A DNA stretch of 24,986 nt, taken from DAIOGN01 sp036745245. GTDB lineage: Bacteria; Zixibacteria; MSB-5A5; JAUVRN01. Every line of letters starts with the position of its first letter. The first letter of the stretch is position 1. The translations under genes and the position numbers were made by a program. The stretch spans positions 1-24,986 of the forward strand of contig DAIOGN010000035.1 of assembly GCA_036745245.1 (NCBI GenBank), in the 5' to 3' direction. Shown piece by piece: positions 16,300 through 22,473 of the stretch. Below the pieces are notes generated by a model. It ran no database searches and had not been told where the DNA came from. It saw only the letters and a list, made by a program, of their open reading frames with translations.

Positions 16300-16778
16300 G
16301 GGTAGCCCCCATTGTTGTGGGCCGCCCGCGACGGGCGGCCGCGTTGTTCTAATGAAGATACCCGCGCGGGGAGAGGCGGGCAACGGTGCGAACGACTGGT
16401 CCAGCCGGCCTGATAGAGGGCCGCCACGGCCCCGGCCGGATCGCGGATCACCGCAAAACGGCCGCCGCCCACCGTGCGCGGGCCGTCCAGCACCCGGCCG
16501 CCCAGCCGGGCGCACTCCGCAAGAGAAGCCGCCAGGTCGCTCACCACGATGTAGATCAGCCACGCGGCAGGGACGTTTGCATTGGCCCCGCGGCTGTGGC
16601 AGACTCCCGCCACCGCGTTGCCGGAAGCGTCCGACATGGTGTAGTCGGAGTACTCCCCCATGGACACCGGGGACGGCGTCCAGCCCGTCACGGCGGCGTA
16701 GAAGTCGCGCACGGATTCAGCTTCGGGTACCGTGAGGTCGGTCCAGCCGATGCTGCCCGGCGCAGGTGATTGTGTCAT
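16296..16778 (-). CDS. VOC/glyoxalase superfamily protein with an odd C-terminal tail
   Basis: This is a 160-residue protein whose first 125 residues form a two-module vicinal-oxygen-chelate domain. The first module begins GSIGWTDLTVPEAESVRDFY and the second begins AAWLIYIVVSDLAASLAECA, ending FAVIRDPAGAVAALYQAG. Family members are metal-dependent lyases, dioxygenases or binding proteins; the substrate cannot be told. The ATG at 16778 follows GAGGAG. After LYQAG about 35 further residues (Pro, Arg and Ser rich) run through a perfect hairpin and end in an ATGA overlap with asnA. That tail looks like former intergenic sequence, so a lost stop or a frameshift is possible. Confidence 0.85.
   Translation of the reverse strand: MTQSPAPGSIGWTDLTVPEAESVRDFYAAVTGWTPSPVSMGEYSDYTMSDASGNAVAGVCHSRGANANVPAAWLIYIVVSDLAASLAECARLGGRVLDGPRTVGGGRFAVIRDPAGAVAALYQAGWTSRSHRCPPLPARVSSLEQRGRPSRAAHNNGGYP
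16320..16340 (-). repeat. GC-rich hairpin inside the VOC tail, upstream of asnA
   Basis: GGCCGCCCG and CGGGCGGCC (plus-strand reading) form a perfect 9-bp stem around the loop CGA. No T-run follows on either strand. It lies about 20 nt before the asnA start and could affect asnA ribosome access or mark a former intergenic region. Confidence 0.6.
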
Positions 16779-16797
16779 TTCATGACTCCTCGCAAAG

Positions 16798-16818
16798 AAT
16801 TGGGGTCAGACCCCAATT
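16798..16818. repeat. GGGGTC/GACCCC palindrome, copy 1
   Basis: The arms AATTGGGGTC and GACCCCAATT form a perfect 10-bp inverted repeat around a single A. It lies in the 94-nt space between the cupin stop and the VOC start. It resembles a REP-type intergenic palindrome. A related copy lies at 17886-17916. The rest of the spacer (16819-16872) shows nothing I can name. Confidence 0.75.
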
Positions 16819-16872
16819 TCCTGATTGTGATTGACCACGGAACATCAATGACTCCCGCCGTCGCTTCGCGCG

Positions 16873-17244
16873 TCACGACGAGCGTCCCGCTTCGCCACCG
16901 TCCGGTCCGTAGAAGAGCACCCAGAGCACGAGATCGTCGGTGAACTCCTCGAAGCGATGCACCACACCGGCCGGCGCAAAGAGAAAGTCGCCCGGCCCGA
17001 AGGGCTGGCGCCCTGCGTCGGACACGTACGTGCCGCTGCCCGACACCACCACGTACACTTCGTCGCGATGATGTGGTGTCTGCCGATCGATGCCCCGCGG
17101 CGCATAGACTTCGACGTCCAGGCTGCCATGCCGGAAGGCCAGTGTAAAGCGCTGTCCGTCTGGGCCCGGGATCTTCCTGAGAGCCTCGGCCACGGTGACG
17201 CGGCGGGCTTGATCGAAGCGGTCCAGGCTCACGTTCGCAGCCAC
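16873..17244 (-). CDS. Small single-domain cupin protein
   Basis: This is a 123-residue single cupin (RmlC-like) domain. Motif 1 is seen in DRQTPHHRDEVYVVVSGSG (His58, His59, Glu62). Motif 2 is FGPGDFLFAPAGVVHRFEEF (His96). Together these give a plausible metal site, and the turn between them, GTYVSDAGRQ, is typical. Small cupins range from isomerases to dioxygenases and sensors, so the function is open. The start is a GTG at 17244, 4 nt after the stop of the DinB/YfiT gene, with only a weak ribosome site. The two genes almost certainly share a transcript. Confidence 0.85.
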   Translation of the reverse strand: MAANVSLDRFDQARRVTVAEALRKIPGPDGQRFTLAFRHGSLDVEVYAPRGIDRQTPHHRDEVYVVVSGSGTYVSDAGRQPFGPGDFLFAPAGVVHRFEEFTDDLVLWVLFYGPDGGEAGRSS

Positions 17245-17248
17245 CGTG

Positions 17249-17773
17249 TCACACGCCCGATCGCTTGCGCCACCCGAGGATGTGCGCGGTGTGGTGCTGT
17301 CCGTGCCAGGCGTACAACGCCAGCATGAAGTCGAGATTCACCGCACCCTGCTCAGGATGATCCAGCGTACGCGCAAAGGCGGCCGTGTCCATGCTGCGCA
17401 GCCGCGTCACCCAGCGTCCGTGAAGCGCCTCCAGGAGTTGAATCGACACGTCCACGGGAAGCGTGCGTGCATCGGGCTCCTCCGCCCAGAGCGCCTCCTT
17501 GTACGTCTTGATCCTCGGGTGGTCTTCCGTCAGGACCAGCTTGAATCTCTGATAGGCGTTCAGATGGCTGTCGGCGACGTGATGCACCACCTGGCGCAAG
17601 GTCCAGCCCTGCGGCCTGTAGGTTTCGTTCAATTGAGCCTCGGAGAGGCCGGCAACCGCCCGGCGCAGATTCGCCGGCGTCGCATCGATTCTGTCGATAC
17701 ACGCCTTTCGCTGGTCCGGGGTGAGAGTTCCGCTGTAGCTGAACTTGCCGATCGGGTATTTGAGTTCTTCCAT
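17249..17773 (-). CDS. DinB-superfamily YfiT/BstA-like protein
   Basis: This is a 174-residue four-helix-bundle protein of the DinB superfamily, nearest the YfiT/BstA group (B. subtilis YfiT has 178 residues). The order of motifs fits: LKYPIGKF at the N-terminus, YRPQGWTLRQVVHHVADSHL, then YAWHGQHHTAHI. His160 and His164 correspond by spacing to nickel/zinc ligands of YfiT, with His65 the likely third. Characterised relatives are metal-dependent thiol transferases such as bacillithiol S-transferase. Whether this organism makes bacillithiol cannot be seen here. I took the ATG at 17773 (behind GGAGCAGACC); the open frame continues to 17854 without similarity. It is first in a two-gene unit with the cupin. 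Confidence 0.9.
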   Translation of the reverse strand: MEELKYPIGKFSYSGTLTPDQRKACIDRIDATPANLRRAVAGLSEAQLNETYRPQGWTLRQVVHHVADSHLNAYQRFKLVLTEDHPRIKTYKEALWAEEPDARTLPVDVSIQLLEALHGRWVTRLRSMDTAAFARTLDHPEQGAVNLDFMLALYAWHGQHHTAHILGWRKRSGV

Positions 17774-17885
17774 GGTCTGCTCCGTTTGCGTGAAGTGCTC
17801 CGCTGGCCCCGTCATTGAACGGGTTGAGGTCAAGATAGGATGGATACGGCGCAACGCCCAGTCACAGTCGCCGAATAGATTTCGT

Positions 17886-17916
17886 CAATTGGAGTCTGAC
17901 CCCGATTCCGGGTCAG
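17886..17916. repeat. GGGGTC/GACCCC-type palindrome, copy 2 (diverged)
   Basis: CAATTGGAGTCTGACCCCGA is a diverged form of copy 1. It overlaps a second hairpin with arms CTGACCC (17896-17902) and GGGTCAG (17910-17916) and a 7-nt loop. It lies at the very 3' end of the helicase gene, whose stop codon TGA falls inside one arm. It could act as a 3' hairpin for the helicase transcript, but no T-run follows. Confidence 0.6.
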
Positions 17917-20207
17917 TGCTGCGAGAGGTACGCGAGGAGACGCTGTGCACCATCTTTGCCTGCCGGGCCGAGTTCGCCCGCGGGTCCCACGCAGGAGGGA
18001 CAGCCGCTCTCGCACGGACACCCGCGCAGTACGTCGAGGCAAGCCCGGAACAAATCGCCCCGAATGGCGAAGAGCTTTTCCGCGAACCCCACTCCGGCAG
18101 GGATCGCGTCGTAGATATAGAGCGTGGGACGCTCCGTAAACGGCGACCGCACGTGCTCCAGCGACCGGATGTCGCGTGGATCGCACAAAAGCCACAGAGG
18201 CGCGATCTGCCGGAGTAGATTCGCCACCCCGCGCAGGCCGGCTCCCATCGCGTCGCCGTCGGCGCCCACCTGAGCTCCTGCATCCAGGGGCAGTTCCACC
18301 CAGAACGCCGTGGTGTGCATCTCCTGCTCCGGGAGATGGATGCGCCCCGACCCCAGGTTCTCGTGCGTGTGAAACCGCACCTTCTTATAGAGCACCGCCG
18401 CTTCGGTGACCCGCACGTCGCCGTGGCCGTAGGTGACGGGTCCCGCTTCGCGGCGCTCATCCACCTCCAGCACCTCCAGCTCCCGCTTCACTTCGGCATC
18501 GGTGTAGAAATCCACCGAGACGGGCTTGGCGTAGGCGCGCTTGCCTTCCCAGTCGAGGCGCGTGATCTGGTACTGTTCGGCGCCGTGCAGGTAGATGGCA
18601 TCGGGAAAGATGTACACCGGCGCGGAGAAGTAATCCACTTCACCGATCGTGCGGCTGTCGTCGGATTCGTCGAGAATGATGAAGTTCTCAGGCGAGGCCG
18701 ACCGTAAGGACACATCGGAGGCGGGATAGGTGTCGGCCATCCAGTGCCAGCGTCCGCCGGCCTGCCGCAGCACGCCCTTCCCTTCGAGATAGCGCAGGTG
18801 CTCGGTGATGTCTCTCCCACCGTAGAGTTCGCCCTCGGTAAACGGCAGTTCGAACGCCGCACACTTCAGATGCGACATGAGAATGACGAGGTTGTTGGGA
18901 TCGATGATGCCGGACTCAGGCGAGCGCTCGAGCAAGTACTCCGGGTGCGCCGCGAGGTACTGACAGATGGCCGACGAATTGGCCACGATCAGGGCCGCCG
19001 ATACTCCCTGCCGCCGCCCGGCGCGCCCCGCCTGCTGCCAGGTGGACGCCACGCTGCCCGGATACCCCGTGATGATGGCCACCTCGAGTTGCCCGATGTC
19101 GATGCCCAGTTCGAGCGCGTTGGTGGAGACCACGCCCCACACCGAGCCATCGCGCAGGCCCTTCTCGATGGCACGGCGTTCCAGCGGGCGGTACCCGGAA
19201 CGGTATCCCTGAATCCGGTCGGGGTCGCCGCCGGCTTTCTTCATCCGCTCCTTCAGGTAAGACAGGAGGATTTCCACATTCAGTCGGAAGGGGATGAAGC
19301 AGATGGTCTGAAGTGAGTTGAGAATGAACGTCTCGGCCAGGCGGCTCGTTTCGTTCACCGACGAGCGGCGGATGCCGAGCTGGGCGTTGATGACGGGCGG
19401 ATTGTACAGGATGAAATGCTTGGTGCCGCGAGGCGCGCCGTTTTCGGCGATCACCTCCACCTCTTCGCCCACGAGGCGCCGCGCCAGCTCTCCCGGATTG
19501 GCGATGGTGGCGCTGGAGAGCACAAACTGTGGCCGGCTGCCGTAGAATTTGCACACGCGCGCCAGTCGGCGCAGCACGTTGGCCAGATGCGAACCAAACA
19601 CGCCGCGATAGGAGTGCAGTTCATCGATCACCACATAGCGCAAATTCTCGAACAGCTTGATCCACGAGGTGTGGTGCGGCAGAATGCCCGCGTGCAGCAT
19701 GTCGGGGTTGGTGATCACGATGTGGCCGGCGTGCCGCACCCGCCGGCGCGCCGTCTGCGGCGTATCGCCATCGAAGGTGTAGGTGCCGATGGTCGCGCCC
19801 ACGTCTTCTATGAGACCGTGCAGTTCGGCCAGCTGATCCTGCGACAGGGCCTTGGTGGGAAACAGGTAGAGCGCCCGGGCGGAAGGCTCCTGGAGAATGG
19901 TGTTGAGCACCGGAAGATTGTAGCAAAGCGTCTTGCCGGAGGCGGTGGGCGTGACCGTGACCACCGAGCCTCCCCGGCCCAGAGCCTCCACGGCGGCGGC
20001 CTGGTGCGAATACAGTCGCGTGATCCCGCGGCGCACCAGCGCGTTCGTCAATCGGGGATCGAGATGGGCGGGAAAGTCGGCCCACACCGCCTCTTTGGCG
20101 GGGAGCACCTCCCAGCGCACGATGTTGGGGCCGAACCGCTCGTCGTTTTTGATCGAATCGAGCGCCTGCTCGAGGCTCAGGTGCAGCTTTTCGTGCGTGG
20201 GGCCCAC
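17913..20207 (-). CDS. mrfA: DEXH-box helicase of the MrfA (YprA) family
   Basis: This is a 764-residue superfamily 2 helicase. B. subtilis MrfA (749 residues) translocates on DNA and acts with the exonuclease MrfB in repair of mitomycin damage. Motifs in order are a Q-like region RLYSHQAAAVEAL, Walker A TPTASGKT (86-93), FPTKALSQDQ, VITNPDMLH, the box VVIDELHSYRG, SSATIANP, STNALELGIDIG and TWQQAGRAGRR. The C-terminal MrfA-type region ends with the zinc-site cysteines CPCESGCPSC. The start is a GTG at 20207 with only GGTGA as ribosome site. A promoter candidate lies so close that the mRNA may be leaderless. No mrfB-like gene is in the window. Confidence 0.9.
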   Translation of the reverse strand: MGPTHEKLHLSLEQALDSIKNDERFGPNIVRWEVLPAKEAVWADFPAHLDPRLTNALVRRGITRLYSHQAAAVEALGRGGSVVTVTPTASGKTLCYNLPVLNTILQEPSARALYLFPTKALSQDQLAELHGLIEDVGATIGTYTFDGDTPQTARRRVRHAGHIVITNPDMLHAGILPHHTSWIKLFENLRYVVIDELHSYRGVFGSHLANVLRRLARVCKFYGSRPQFVLSSATIANPGELARRLVGEEVEVIAENGAPRGTKHFILYNPPVINAQLGIRRSSVNETSRLAETFILNSLQTICFIPFRLNVEILLSYLKERMKKAGGDPDRIQGYRSGYRPLERRAIEKGLRDGSVWGVVSTNALELGIDIGQLEVAIITGYPGSVASTWQQAGRAGRRQGVSAALIVANSSAICQYLAAHPEYLLERSPESGIIDPNNLVILMSHLKCAAFELPFTEGELYGGRDITEHLRYLEGKGVLRQAGGRWHWMADTYPASDVSLRSASPENFIILDESDDSRTIGEVDYFSAPVYIFPDAIYLHGAEQYQITRLDWEGKRAYAKPVSVDFYTDAEVKRELEVLEVDERREAGPVTYGHGDVRVTEAAVLYKKVRFHTHENLGSGRIHLPEQEMHTTAFWVELPLDAGAQVGADGDAMGAGLRGVANLLRQIAPLWLLCDPRDIRSLEHVRSPFTERPTLYIYDAIPAGVGFAEKLFAIRGDLFRACLDVLRGCPCESGCPSCVGPAGELGPAGKDGAQRLLAYLSQH

Positions 20208-20214
20208 GGCTCAC

Positions 20215-20243
20215 CGTATAGGACGGAACCTCCTCCCGGGCAA
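20215..20243 (-). promoter_or_regulatory. Candidate promoter for the mrfA-type helicase
   Basis: On the minus strand TTGCCC (20243-20238) and TATACG (20220-20215) are 17 nt apart, and only 7 nt separate the -10 element from the GTG start at 20207. If used, the transcript would begin at or next to the start codon. The matches are moderate (4 of 6 each), and the site follows directly on the terminator of the upstream operon. Confidence 0.4.
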
Positions 20244-20268
20244 TCTCATTGTCCCTCCAGGCCGGCAC

Positions 20269-20297
20269 AAAAAAAGCCGCCCCGAACCCGGGGCGGC
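20269..20297 (-). terminator. Rho-independent terminator of the lipoprotein operon
   Basis: On the minus strand GCCGCCCC (20297-20290), loop GGGTTC and GGGGCGGC (20283-20276) form a perfect 8-bp GC stem followed by seven T (20275-20269). It begins 20 nt after the stop of the lipoprotein gene and separates that operon from the helicase. Confidence 0.93.
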
Positions 20298-20317
20298 TCC
20301 GCACCTGTTGAATCCTG

Positions 20318-20851
20318 CTACGGCTTGGCCGTAAACGTAATGATGATGATGGCCCTCGTGATCTGGCCCGACACCGGGGTGGCGGTGGAGGTCACGTACA
20401 CCGTGAACAGTCCCGTCTCAAGAAGCGACTTGATCGAATCCCAGTTGGACCCCGTAAGCTGCAACAAGGTCTGCGCCTCGAGAATCGTGAGCGTGTCGGT
20501 GGAACCGGGACCCGGCTTGGTGACGTAATTGAGGAGCACGGGGTACTTGTTTGTGGATGCTTCCACCTGCGCCTTGGAGGTGAAGGTGGAGTCGGCCGAG
20601 ACGTACACGTCCAGGCTGCAGGCCGTGGCCTGCGCATTCACCACGATGGCCTCCAGGTCCAGGCGCTCGATGCGCTGGATGTCTTCGGCGTGATCCGTGT
20701 AGTCGGAGAGCTTCACTATCTCCTTGATCATACCGTTGGTGAAGTTAGTATTGACATCCACGAACTCGACCTCAGCCACGAAGGTGCCGGAGAGGATGCA
20801 CCCTGCGGCCACAAGGCTCACGAGAGCCAGTATCTGATATATTCTTTTCAT
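20318..20851 (-). CDS. Predicted lipoprotein, unknown function
   Basis: This is a 177-residue protein with a lipoprotein signal peptide: MKR, a hydrophobic stretch, then the lipobox VAAGC, giving a mature N-terminal Cys18. The mature part is rich in Thr, Val and Ser (VEFVDVNTNFTNGMIKEIVK, TSTATPVSGQITRAIIIITF) and reads like a beta-sandwich or extracytoplasmic domain; I recognise no family. The ATG at 20851 follows GGAAGGTCC. It starts 12 nt after the stop of the beta-barrel-like gene and ends at a strong terminator, so the two form an operon. A shared cell-envelope role is inferred from this arrangement alone. Confidence 0.85.
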   Translation of the reverse strand: MKRIYQILALVSLVAAGCILSGTFVAEVEFVDVNTNFTNGMIKEIVKLSDYTDHAEDIQRIERLDLEAIVVNAQATACSLDVYVSADSTFTSKAQVEASTNKYPVLLNYVTKPGPGSTDTLTILEAQTLLQLTGSNWDSIKSLLETGLFTVYVTSTATPVSGQITRAIIIITFTAKP

Positions 20852-20863
20852 TTCAGGACCTTC

Positions 20864-21424
20864 CTATTTTCCAAATTTGTACGTGAGGGCGCCGGTAACG
20901 AGTGCGCTTTTCCGCGAGCCTCCGCCGTCCAGCGGGATCACGAGCCCTTCGCCGCGCGCGGAGAGCGAGAGGGGCAGCGAGCCCAGCCCAATGCCCATGT
21001 CCACCCCCAGGTTGTAGCCGACGCGCGTGTCTGTGTCCGCGTTCTCGCGCTCCATCTTGTGGCTGCCGATGCCGCCCAGGAAGGCGATGCTGAATCCGGG
21101 ACCATTGAAGGGCGATCCCAGAAGGGCGTTGAGCCCGAAGGACGTGATGTCACCGCCCTCAAACGTCGTCGTGCCGGAAATGGGGGTCACCAGGTCATAG
21201 TCTCCGATCGTCGCCATGGAGAACCACGGCTCCAGTCGAAGTGAGCCCGTCATCTGCAGTGGGGCACGCAGGCCGTAGATCGGTCCCGACTCCGCATCGT
21301 CCTGGACGAGTGGGATGTTCACGCCGTAAAAAGCAGACAGGCCAAAGCCCAGCATTTTGGCTTCCGCCGCACCGGTCAGAGAGAGTAGCAGGACGCATCC
21401 AAACACGATGCACCGTTTAATCAT
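20864..21424 (-). CDS. Predicted exported outer-membrane beta-barrel-like protein
   Basis: This is a 186-residue protein with a Sec signal peptide: MIKR, CIVFGCVLLLSLTGAA, cleavage after AEA at residue 22. The mature part alternates Gly, aromatic and polar residues in strands typical of small porin-like barrels, including MLGFGLSAFYGVNIPL, GSLRLEPWFSMATIGDYDL, GFSIAFLGGIGSHKM, VGYNLGVDMGIGLGSLPLSL and the last strand SALVTGALTYKFGK. The terminal residue is Lys rather than the common Phe. The ATG at 21424 has a perfect ribosome site (AGGAGG). It is first in a two-gene operon with the lipoprotein. The specific function is unknown; the family assignment is from pattern only. Confidence 0.8.
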   Translation of the reverse strand: MIKRCIVFGCVLLLSLTGAAEAKMLGFGLSAFYGVNIPLVQDDAESGPIYGLRAPLQMTGSLRLEPWFSMATIGDYDLVTPISGTTTFEGGDITSFGLNALLGSPFNGPGFSIAFLGGIGSHKMERENADTDTRVGYNLGVDMGIGLGSLPLSLSARGEGLVIPLDGGGSRKSALVTGALTYKFGK

Positions 21425-21483
21425 GAAATCCTCCTAAAGTATGGTGCCGAATGAATGTGCCCGACAGCGCCTGAGCACGTCGC

Positions 21484-21512
21484 CAGATAGCGTTCCGAGA
21501 AGCGCCTGTCAA
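21484..21512 (-). promoter_or_regulatory. Candidate promoter for the beta-barrel/lipoprotein operon
   Basis: On the minus strand a perfect TTGACA (21512-21507) is followed after 17 nt by TATCTG (21489-21484), a weak -10. Transcription would start near 21477, about 50 nt before the ATG at 21424. The -35 match is strong, while the -10 matches only in its first three bases. Confidence 0.5.
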
Positions 21513-21544
21513 GCCCGATTCGGAAGATTTGCAGGGAGGATGAG

Positions 21545-21709
21545 TCAGGCGCCGCGGCGGGTGAGCGCGGTGCCTCCGTAGAACACGGCGGCGCCGGCCA
21601 GCGCCGTGTACAGCATCGGGCCCATGGTGGGTTTGAATCCGTAAAACAGGAAGGAGCCCAGCGTGACCACGAGCCCGGTCACCTGCAGGAGATAGCCTAG
21701 GGCGCGCAT
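21545..21709 (-). CDS. Small membrane protein (54 residues), unknown function
   Basis: The ATG at 21709 opens a 54-residue frame with two predicted membrane segments, YLLQVTGLVVTLGSFLFYGF and MGPMLYTALAGAAVFYGGTA, separated by KPT and ending in a positive tail (LTRRGA). It begins 10 nt after the stop of the archaemetzincin-like gene on the same strand, so it is probably translated from that mRNA. The ribosome site is weak. The gene could be spurious, but the clean two-helix hairpin pattern in this frame argues for it. Confidence 0.65.
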   Translation of the reverse strand: MRALGYLLQVTGLVVTLGSFLFYGFKPTMGPMLYTALAGAAVFYGGTALTRRGA

Positions 21710-21719
21710 GGCGGGCGGA

Positions 21720-22253
21720 TCATACTTTCCGGCCGATCTGCCGGAGGCAGTTGTCGCAGAACTTCTCGCGCTTGATGTCGATGTCCTGCATACGCTCGGT
21801 GGTGAACATGGCACAGCGCGGATTGCGGCAGGACCGCATGCCGAACAGGTGGCCCAGCTGGTGGACCGCCTCCTTGCAGGTGCGGTGGTACACCACCTCC
21901 TCCTCGTCTTCGAAGCCGAAGTACTCCTGACGGAGGCGGTGTGTGGAAATGACGGACGTGCCCGCGATGCGGTCGGACGCTCCGATCACCCAGGCGCGAT
22001 CGGGGGTGAACAGGTCTTCGTCCACCAGGGCCAGGATCTTTTCCCGTTCCGCAGATCTCAAAAGCTCCAGCTTCTGCAGGAGGATCATGGCAAAATACTG
22101 TCCCCGCACGGGCGAATAAGCCTCCTCCGGAACCCGCGCGCCCGACAGGATGTCGACGGCACAGGCGAACACCTGCGCCATGTGCGCCGCGAGGCGGTTG
22201 AGCTCGAGGAAATCGTTCTCCCCGAGCGGGACGATGACGATTTTGCCTTTCAT
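21720..22253 (-). CDS. Archaemetzincin-like protein (peptidase family M54) with HQxxH
   Basis: This is a 177-residue protein matching archaemetzincins, zinc metallopeptidases with the core HExxHxxGx3Cx4CxM and a distal CxxC. It contains EAVHQLGHLFGMRSC, then CRNPRCAM and, 16 residues later, CDNC. Both zinc histidines, the glycine and all the structural cysteines are there. The catalytic Glu of HExxH, however, is Gln (codon CAG), so peptidase activity is doubtful. The N-terminal MKGKIVIVPLGEN is also family-like. The ATG at 22253 has no clear ribosome site. The frame is open further upstream to 22553, but that part would overlap the divergent aminotransferase gene and shows no similarity. A 54-residue membrane protein follows. 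Confidence 0.88.
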   Translation of the reverse strand: MKGKIVIVPLGENDFLELNRLAAHMAQVFACAVDILSGARVPEEAYSPVRGQYFAMILLQKLELLRSAEREKILALVDEDLFTPDRAWVIGASDRIAGTSVISTHRLRQEYFGFEDEEEVVYHRTCKEAVHQLGHLFGMRSCRNPRCAMFTTERMQDIDIKREKFCDNCLRQIGRKV

Positions 22254-22320
22254 AGACGGCTTGGTCCGGGGCAACACATCAGGTGGAAGCACCAGGCTGG
22301 ACGCCCCCGGATCCACAGTC

Positions 22321-22348
22321 AGAATACTGCCTTCTGTGGAAAAATCAA
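22321..22348 (-). promoter_or_regulatory. Candidate promoter for the archaemetzincin-like gene
   Basis: On the minus strand TTGATT (22348-22343) and TATTCT (22326-22321) are 16 nt apart, each 4 of 6 to consensus. The start would be near 22314, about 60 nt before the ATG. A short inverted repeat, CCACAG (22313-22318) and CTGTGG (22334-22339), flanks the -10. The rest of this 220-nt divergent spacer shows no convincing plus-strand promoter. Confidence 0.35.
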
Positions 22349-22473
22349 TCCCCCAAAAACCGCCGGAGGGCGTGCGTGCACAGTCCTTCGCAGGACGATC
22401 CTTCGGCCTCCGGCAGAGTCCGAAAGCGGCCCCGCCTTGACCTGACGGTCGGGGAGTCTCCATTTTGCACGAA

